Assembly (NCBI GenBank): GCA_027083075.1
Contig: JALWQQ010000139.1
Span: 1 to 5,228 of the forward strand
Direction of reading: 5' to 3'
Length of the DNA stretch: 5,228 nucleotides
Origin: Campylobacteraceae bacterium
Lineage (GTDB): Bacteria > Campylobacterota > Campylobacteria > Campylobacterales > Sulfurovaceae
Under the pieces are notes generated by a model. It had not been told where the DNA came from and ran no database searches. It worked only from the letters and a program-made list of their open reading frames with translations. Within the stretch, counting starts at the first letter, position 1, and each line of letters begins with the position of its first letter. Of the stretch, positions 1 to 3,772 are shown piece by piece. The translations under genes were made by a program, and so were the position numbers.

Positions 1-554
1 TCAGTGACGAAGAGGCGTATACGAATGCCGTCAAGTCGATCGTCGAAGCAGACGGTGCGCTGAGCTATCTGGTCAACAACGCGGGCATCACCCAAGACGG
101 CTTGGCGATGCGTATGAAGACGGAACAGTTTATGGCGGTTATCGAAGCCAACCTCAAATCGGCGTTTATCGGATGTCGCGAAGCACTGAAGGTGATGGGC
201 AAAAAGCGCTTCGGTGCGGTAGTCAATATCGCCTCCATCGTCGGCGAAACGGGCAATGCGGGGCAGACCAACTATAGCGCCAGCAAAGGCGGCATGATCG
301 CAATGACCAAAAGCTTCGCACTCGAAGCGGCGCCGAGAGGAATCCGCTACAATGCGATTACTCCCGGCTTTATCGCTACCGACATGACCGACGCGCTCTC
401 CGATGAGATCAAAGCGAGCTACGAAGCGAAGATTCCGCTCAAGCGCTTCGGCAAGCCCGAAGAGGTCGCCGAGGCGGTTGCCTTCCTGCTCAGCGACGGC
501 GCAGGGTATATCACCGGCGAAACCCTCAAGGTTAACGGCGGCATGTATATGTAG
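1..554 (+). CDS. fabG: 3-oxoacyl-[acyl-carrier-protein] reductase FabG, 3' part (5' end outside the window)
   Basis: NADPH-dependent reduction of 3-oxoacyl-ACP to 3-hydroxyacyl-ACP in cytosolic type II fatty-acid synthesis; a short-chain dehydrogenase/reductase. The frame is open from base 3, so the gene enters from the left; 183 residues are visible and about 60 (including the TGxxxGIG nucleotide-binding loop) lie upstream, judging from the ~245-residue family length. Seen, numbering from the first visible residue: NNAG at 25-28, the catalytic Asn in ANLKS at 50, Ser78 in NIAS, and the YxxxK pair Tyr91/Lys95. The C-terminus ends in the typical ITGETLKVNGGMYM and a TAG stop. An internal TTG at 102 is not the start because the conserved NNAG motif lies before it. 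The next gene begins 8 nt after the stop, so the two-component system is probably in this transcription unit. In many bacteria acpP follows fabG; here it does not. Confidence 0.95.
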   Translation, partial: SDEEAYTNAVKSIVEADGALSYLVNNAGITQDGLAMRMKTEQFMAVIEANLKSAFIGCREALKVMGKKRFGAVVNIASIVGETGNAGQTNYSASKGGMIAMTKSFALEAAPRGIRYNAITPGFIATDMTDALSDEIKASYEAKIPLKRFGKPEEVAEAVAFLLSDGAGYITGETLKVNGGMYM

Positions 555-562
555 CCGATATC

Positions 563-1222
563 ATGTCTTACGCTATCTTACTCTTGGAAGACGACAGACT
601 CTTTGCCGAAACCATAGAGGACTTTCTCCACACCCGAGGCTACAGCGTAACGACATGCTTCGATCCCTATAGCGCGCTCGATCGGTGCTATGAAAAGCGC
701 TTCGATCTCTATCTGCTTGATGTCAATCTTCCCTTTGAAGATGGCTTCTCGTTTCTTAGACAACTGCGCGAGAGTGACGACACGACACCCGCTATCTTCC
801 TTACCTCACGCGAAGGTATCGATGCACTTAAAGAGGGTTTCGGTAGCGGAGGCGACGACTTTTTGCGCAAACCTTTCGATCTTACGGAGCTGCAACTGCG
901 TATCGAAGCGCTGCTAAGAAGAGAACTGCGCACCCGCATCGTGTCTATCGGTGCATTGCGCTACGATCTAACCAAGCGCCAACTCTTCGATGCAGCCGGC
1001 AACAGCATCGTGCTTAGCCCGAAAGCACGGCTTCTTTTGGAGCTGCTGCTCAAGCGACGCGGTATGCTTGTCGATATCGAAACGATCAAAGCGACACTCT
1101 GGGCAAGTGCCGAAGAGGCAAGCGAAGGTGCGATACGCGTCTATATCGCTCAACTCAAACGCCATCTCGGCGATGCGATCCTCAACGAACGCGGCTTAGG
1201 GTACCGCCTCAAGGAGGTATGA
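563..1222 (+). CDS. OmpR/PhoB-family response regulator (DNA-binding)
   Basis: Cytosolic transcription regulator phosphorylated by the kinase encoded next to it. At 219 residues it is full length for the class. Receiver domain at about 4-117: acidic pair Asp10/Asp11, phospho-acceptor Asp53 in LLDVNLP, Thr81 in FLTS, Lys103 in RKPF. Winged-helix output domain at about 125-218: LSPKARLLLELLL at 151-163, recognition-helix region EGAIRVYIAQLKRHL at 188-202, and the wing signature ERGLGYRL at 209-216. The usual LTxxE glutamate of the effector domain is replaced here (SPKAR). No Shine-Dalgarno is visible before the ATG; the start lies 8 nt after the fabG stop, so translational coupling is likely. 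The 3' end carries the SD of the kinase gene. Its target is not shown directly; I infer that it binds the tandem TTAACAC boxes before tonB and the copper receptor, because those boxes have the 11-bp period expected for this family. Confidence 0.95.
   Translation: MSYAILLLEDDRLFAETIEDFLHTRGYSVTTCFDPYSALDRCYEKRFDLYLLDVNLPFEDGFSFLRQLRESDDTTPAIFLTSREGIDALKEGFGSGGDDFLRKPFDLTELQLRIEALLRRELRTRIVSIGALRYDLTKRQLFDAAGNSIVLSPKARLLLELLLKRRGMLVDIETIKATLWASAEEASEGAIRVYIAQLKRHLGDAILNERGLGYRLKEV
1211..1218 (+). promoter_or_regulatory. Strong Shine-Dalgarno of the histidine kinase gene
   Basis: AAGGAGGT is a perfect match to the 16S rRNA anti-SD and lies inside the last codons of the response regulator. It decides the kinase start: the ATG at 1219 would leave about no spacer, whereas the ATG at 1222 leaves 3-4 nt. 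The latter overlaps the regulator stop as TGATG, which suits termination-reinitiation coupling. Confidence 0.7.
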
Positions 1223-2079
1223 TGCGCCATACCTTCGTGTGGGTCTCGCTGCTTTATCTCTTTTCGGTCTCCGTTTTGATCGCTTCGATCGTACGCTTTA
1301 TCCCGATGGATCGTAGCGAATTTGCAGGCTACTTCGTCGCGGGACTCGTCGTCGCACTCATCGCCATAGGCTGGGGCTATCTCCTCTACACGCTTACCAC
1401 AACAAAACGGCACCATTATGAAACAACGTTACAAGAGACGATCGATCGCATCTTGCACGAACTCAATATCCCCGTCGCAACGATACGCAACAATGTCGAA
1501 CTATTAAGCTATGATGCCGATGAGAAAGAGGCGACGCGGCTTAAGCGTATCGCATCGGCAACAGAGCGTTTACAAAAGCTTTACACGGAACTTGCTTACA
1601 CCCTACGAAGCGAAACCGAAGAGATCGCACCGGAGCGCTTTGAACTCAGCACGCTGCTTAAAGAGCATATCGCCTATTTCGAAGGTTTCGGACGTCAACA
1701 CTTCCGTCTTTCGCTGACACCGACACTTATCGAAGCCGACAAGATCGGTTTTGAACAGGTGGTTGACAATCTGATTGACAACGCCATGAAATATTCGGAC
1801 AAAGAGAGTGAGATCGCTATAACGCTCAAAGAGGGGATCTTGCGCATCACGGATCACGGCAAGGGGATGAGCGAAACAGAACTTTTACGCATCTTCGAGC
1901 TCTACTATCAAGGCGACAGCAGAGCCAAAGGAAGAGGCATCGGACTTGCGCTTGTCAAACGATTTTGCGACACACACGGCATCGCGATCGACATCAAAAC
2001 GGCACCCGATAAAGGAACGAGTATCGCGCTTGATCTGCGTAAATTACTTGTCAAGCCCGATAGCGAAAATATGTTATAA
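1222..2079 (+). CDS. Membrane sensor histidine kinase (two TM segments, no HAMP)
   Basis: Inner-membrane sensor that autophosphorylates on His and passes the phosphate to the regulator encoded just upstream. Numbered from the ATG at 1222 (285 residues): TM1 about 4-26, a very short outward loop of about 10 residues (27-37), TM2 about 38-59, then directly the dimerisation helix with phospho-acceptor His79 in HELNIP (H-E-x-x-x-P). ATPase domain: N box DNLIDNAMKYS with Asn183/Asn187, G1 box DHGKGM at 211-216, F-box region ELLRIFELYYQG at 220-231, and G2 box GRGIGLA at 237-243. No HAMP or PAS fits between TM2 and His79. The short loop argues for sensing within or at the membrane rather than by a periplasmic domain. 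An in-frame ATG one codon earlier (1219) is possible but sits too close to the SD. The stop codon TAA is part of the downstream promoter's TATAAT. Confidence 0.95.
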   Translation: MRHTFVWVSLLYLFSVSVLIASIVRFIPMDRSEFAGYFVAGLVVALIAIGWGYLLYTLTTTKRHHYETTLQETIDRILHELNIPVATIRNNVELLSYDADEKEATRLKRIASATERLQKLYTELAYTLRSETEEIAPERFELSTLLKEHIAYFEGFGRQHFRLSLTPTLIEADKIGFEQVVDNLIDNAMKYSDKESEIAITLKEGILRITDHGKGMSETELLRIFELYYQGDSRAKGRGIGLALVKRFCDTHGIAIDIKTAPDKGTSIALDLRKLLVKPDSENML

Positions 2080-2080
2080 T
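2072..2080 (+). promoter_or_regulatory. Extended -10 promoter of the toxin-antitoxin operon
   Basis: TGTTATAAT is a perfect extended -10 (TGnTATAAT) starting 36 nt before the antitoxin ATG and overlapping the stop codon of the kinase gene. No -35 at a normal distance is evident (TTGTCA at 2048-2053 is 21 nt away), which an extended -10 tolerates. Transcription should start near 2087. It gives the pair its own expression independent of the two-component operon. Confidence 0.65.
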
Positions 2081-2107
2081 GGTTTACAGCACTTTTGAAG
2101 GATCGAT

Positions 2108-2311
2108 ATGCATTTGCCCGAAATCTTGGAGGAAGCGTTACATCTCTCGCCGAAAGAGCGTTACATCATCGTAGAAAATCTACTTGAAAGCCTCAATAAG
2201 ACCGATAAAGAGATAGAGCGTGTATGGACACAAGAGAGCAAGAAGCGTTTAGACGCATATCGCAGAGGCAAGATAAAAACACTCGCCTATAAAGATGTCT
2301 TTCACGCATGA
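2108..2311 (+). CDS. Addiction-module antitoxin, Unstab_antitox (PF09720)-like
   Basis: Small 67-residue protein that should bind and neutralise the RelE/ParE-like toxin encoded immediately after it, and commonly also represses the shared promoter. What is seen: an N-terminal helix with the LSPKERYIIVENLLESL pattern (13-29) typical of this family (LPxxERxxLxxxLLxSL), then the family-like W-x-x-E-x-x-x-R-x-x-A/Y-x-x-G segment (Trp40 to Gly54) that would wrap the toxin. Start supported by AAGGA at 2098-2102, 5 nt before the ATG. It overlaps the toxin by 4 nt (ATGA), so the two are translationally coupled. No DNA-binding domain is obvious. Family assignment is from pattern recall; no search was run. 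Confidence 0.85.
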   Translation: MHLPEILEEALHLSPKERYIIVENLLESLNKTDKEIERVWTQESKKRLDAYRRGKIKTLAYKDVFHA

Positions 2312-2601
2312 ATGTCATTATATTAGAATTAGCCGCCAAAGAATTGGAAGAAGGCAGGCACTATTACGATCTTCAGCAAGATGAGCTTGGCGATAGATTT
2401 AAACACGATATCCAAAAGGCTATCGATACGATCCGCACCACTCCGACACTTTTCCCCAAAATTGACAAAGAGATTCGAAAATATCCGCTTCACAGGTTTC
2501 CATATACGATCTATTATGCAATCGACAATGATACCCTTATCGTCTTGGCGATAGCACACCAGAGACGAAAACCTTACTACTGGGTAGAGCATTACACTTA
2601 A
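2308..2601 (+). CDS. RelE/ParE-superfamily toxin of a type II toxin-antitoxin system
   Basis: 97-residue cytosolic toxin, full length for the superfamily. Seen: start M-N-V-I-I-L followed by A-x-x-E-L-x-E-A/G-x-x-Y-Y (9-20), the conserved middle helix region DRFKHDIQKAIDTI (29-42), a P-x-L-F-P turn (46-50), and the family-typical C-terminal strands RFPYTIYYAID (63-73) and AHQRRKPYYW (83-92). These fit the ParE/plasmid-stabilisation branch (PF05016) rather than a RelE mRNase, but the target (gyrase or ribosome-bound mRNA) cannot be told from sequence alone. The ATG overlaps the antitoxin stop (ATGA). The last codon and stop are part of the first half of the TTAACAC box that precedes tonB, so the module ends right on the operator. 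Confidence 0.88.
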   Translation: MNVIILELAAKELEEGRHYYDLQQDELGDRFKHDIQKAIDTIRTTPTLFPKIDKEIRKYPLHRFPYTIYYAIDNDTLIVLAIAHQRRKPYYWVEHYT

Positions 2602-2616
2602 CACCCGCTTAACACT
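2598..2616 (+). promoter_or_regulatory. Tandem response-regulator box A (tonB upstream)
   Basis: TTAACACCCGCTTAACACT: two perfect 7-bp direct repeats TTAACAC (2598-2604 and 2609-2615) with a 4-bp spacer, 11-bp period. The same box with one base difference lies before the receptor gene (3713-3731). The 7+4 spacing is that of Pho-box-type sites bound head-to-tail by OmpR/PhoB regulators. Binding by the regulator at 563-1222 is inference. Confidence 0.7.
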
Positions 2617-2623
2617 TTGACGA

Positions 2624-2629
2624 TACACT
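2624..2629 (+). promoter_or_regulatory. Putative activator-dependent -10 for tonB
   Basis: TACACT, four of six matches to TATAAT, begins after exactly 8 nt following box A, the same spacing as CATAAT after box B. With no -35 other than the box, it looks like a class II activator-dependent promoter. Transcription would start near 2636 and give a leader of about 67 nt. Weak on its own; the matched spacing at both genes is the main support. Confidence 0.45.
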
Positions 2630-2649
2630 ACGATTGTCCTTCCAAGTAT

Positions 2650-2672
2650 GAAGTGCACTGACGTGCATCTTC
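2650..2672 (+). repeat. Inverted repeat / possible hairpin in the tonB leader
   Basis: GAAGTGCAC (2650-2658) and GTGCATCTTC (2663-2672) pair over 9 bp with one bulged base around a TGAC loop. TTTTT follows at 2681-2685, 8 nt beyond the stem, so it is a poor intrinsic terminator for the toxin-antitoxin transcript. It could instead be a dyad operator or a leader hairpin of the tonB mRNA. Confidence 0.4.
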
Positions 2673-2688
2673 TTAAAGAGTTTTTAGC

Positions 2689-2694
2689 CATAAT
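2689..2694 (+). promoter_or_regulatory. Second putative -10 directly before tonB
   Basis: CATAAT preceded by a T-rich stretch (TTTTTAGC), a Campylobacterota-like -10 context. A start 7-9 nt downstream would fall at about 2701-2703, that is on the tonB ATG, giving a leaderless mRNA. It may be the basal promoter beside the box-driven one. Confidence 0.4.
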
Positions 2695-2702
2695 TGCCTG
2701 CC

Positions 2703-3542
2703 ATGAAACAGCACGATACGCTTGCTTTTAGCATCACACTACTACTCTATCTTCTTGCGGCGATCGCTCTCTATATGCTTACCAAGAGCACAACGCCCCA
2801 TCGCAAGACCCTACACACGATCCCTATCACACTACACACCTTTGCGTTTCAAGGGCAAACGCCTGTAGCGCCAAAACCCCTTGAGAGACTACCCGAAATG
2901 CACAAAGAGACAACACCGAAGCTTGTTCAAAAGCTCGTGAAACAACCGCAGCAAACCAAGATACACACGCCGATAGCCCTCAAAAAACCCAAGCCTCGCA
3001 TCATAAAGAAAAAGCATATACCCAAACGACGGATTGTTAAAAAAGTACGAAAAAAAAGAGCCCTATCGACACGAAATATCGCACCGCAAAAGCCTGTTAA
3101 ACACAAAAAAACCCAACGACATATACCCAAAAAAAGCAAGCAACACAAGAGTGTAGTCCGGCAGAAACATCAGTATGTAAAGAGAGCAAAAGAGCGCCGA
3201 AAGCCATCACCGAAAAAGGGGCGTATCGCCACCGTAGCACAAGCTTCACCCAAGGTGGATGCGGCGCAAAAACAGCGCTTTTTGCAAGTGCTGCGCCGCC
3301 GCATCAAAGCGCACAAGCGCTACCCGACGCTTGCGCTCAGGCGACGCTTCGAGGGTAGCGTGACGCTTCACTTTACCGTGTTGCCGAACGGCAGGGTTGC
3401 TTCGGTGCGCGCAGAGGGCAGCACGCTCTTTCTTAAGGCAAGCAAAGAGGCGCTTAACGCCGCCTTTCCCGTCGATGTCTCCAAGATCAAGCCACTACTA
3501 CCGATGCAACTGAGCATCACCCTTCGTTATCGACTGCACTAA
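2703..3542 (+). CDS. tonB: TonB-like energy transducer
   Basis: Inner-membrane-anchored periplasmic protein that carries proton-motive-force energy from ExbB/ExbD to an outer-membrane receptor, here presumably the receptor encoded next. 279 residues from ATG 2703: cytoplasmic MKQHD, one TM segment about 8-26, a long Lys/Arg/Pro-rich linker about 55-175, and a C-terminal TonB domain about 188-279 with the family's RYPTLALRRRFEG (206-218) and VTLHFTVLPNGRV (220-232). The linker is much more basic than the usual Pro-Lys/Pro-Glu spacer and is coded with several A6-A8 tracts (for example 3050-3057). No Shine-Dalgarno precedes the ATG. A TTG at 2694 would add three residues but follows an in-frame TAA at 2691 and has no SD either. 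exbB/exbD are not in the window. The box at 2598-2616 suggests co-regulation with the receptor. Confidence 0.9.
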   Translation: MKQHDTLAFSITLLLYLLAAIALYMLTKSTTPHRKTLHTIPITLHTFAFQGQTPVAPKPLERLPEMHKETTPKLVQKLVKQPQQTKIHTPIALKKPKPRIIKKKHIPKRRIVKKVRKKRALSTRNIAPQKPVKHKKTQRHIPKKSKQHKSVVRQKHQYVKRAKERRKPSPKKGRIATVAQASPKVDAAQKQRFLQVLRRRIKAHKRYPTLALRRRFEGSVTLHFTVLPNGRVASVRAEGSTLFLKASKEALNAAFPVDVSKIKPLLPMQLSITLRYRLH

Positions 3543-3544
3543 AA

Positions 3545-3549
3545 TTTTA
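3545..3549 (+). repeat. Left target-site duplication TTTTA
   Basis: TTTTA abuts the left terminal inverted repeat and is repeated exactly at 3711-3715 after the right one. A 5-bp direct repeat flanking an inverted-repeat-ended element is what a DDE-type transposition leaves. Confidence 0.6.
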
Positions 3550-3710
3550 CCCAAATCTCGAAGTAGGATTCTTTGCATTTGCGTTGTGCTCGCGTTTACG
3601 GGGTTTGCAGAAAATTTGAGTCGCACCCGTAGGGTTCGGCGATGATTTTATGCGAAGTCCGTGAATGTGATGATAATGCAAAGTCATGAAGTTCTATTTC
3701 GAGATTTGGG
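3550..3710. mobile_element. 161-bp palindromic MITE-like element
   Basis: Non-coding element filling most of the gap between tonB and the receptor gene. Ends: CCCAAATCTCGAA (3550-3562) and its exact reverse complement TTCGAGATTTGGG (3698-3710), flanked by TTTTA on both sides. The inner sequence continues the symmetry without any gap: folding about base 3630 gives 80 opposed positions, of which I count 54 Watson-Crick, 13 G.T and 13 mismatched. The centre is ACCC-GTA-GGGT. No ORF lies within it, so it would need a transposase in trans. The end plus the following TTTT could also act as a terminator or 3' stabiliser of the tonB mRNA. An alternative is a REP-like or structured RNA element; the direct repeats favour a MITE. 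Confidence 0.75.
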
Positions 3711-3715
3711 TTTTA
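3711..3715 (+). repeat. Right target-site duplication TTTTA
   Basis: Exact copy of 3545-3549. Its last three bases are the first bases of the TTAACAC half-site at 3713, so the insertion point was at the edge of the receptor operator. Confidence 0.6.
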
Positions 3716-3731
3716 ACACCCACTTAACACT
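3713..3731 (+). promoter_or_regulatory. Tandem response-regulator box B (receptor upstream)
   Basis: TTAACACCCACTTAACACT: repeats at 3713-3719 and 3724-3730, 11-bp period, 18 of 19 bases identical to box A. It occupies about -38 to -21 relative to the predicted start, replacing the -35, as expected for a PhoB/OmpR-type activator. The regulator is inferred to be the one encoded at 563-1222. Confidence 0.72.
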
Positions 3732-3738
3732 GCCGCGT

Positions 3739-3744
3739 CATAAT
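3739..3744 (+). promoter_or_regulatory. -10 of the receptor promoter
   Basis: CATAAT, five of six matches to TATAAT, 8 nt after box B. Predicted start near 3751, leaving a leader of about 22 nt that contains the Shine-Dalgarno AAGGAG at 3761-3766. Confidence 0.6.
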
Positions 3745-3772
3745 GCGATGATCAAAGCTCAAGGAGAAGCGT

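Noticed and set aside
102..104. TTG as a FabG start
   Set aside because: The frame is open to the left window edge and the conserved NNAG motif lies upstream, so this is an internal Leu codon.
2048..2053. TTGTCA as -35 of the toxin-antitoxin promoter
   Set aside because: The spacer to TATAAT is 21 nt, too long for a normal -35/-10 pair; the extended -10 is sufficient explanation.
2329..2691. 120-codon ORF on the minus strand opposite the toxin gene
   Set aside because: It lies antisense to a well-recognised RelE/ParE toxin and the tonB leader, has no SD or familiar motifs, and is explained as a shadow frame.
2694..2696. TTG as the tonB start
   Set aside because: It directly follows an in-frame TAA, has no SD, and an ATG with a good inner-membrane anchor start lies three codons later.
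3550..3710. CRISPR repeat, tRNA or known riboswitch in the tonB-receptor gap
   Set aside because: There is one symmetrical unit rather than spaced direct repeats, no cloverleaf, and no riboswitch core that I recognise; the terminal repeats and duplication fit a MITE-like element.
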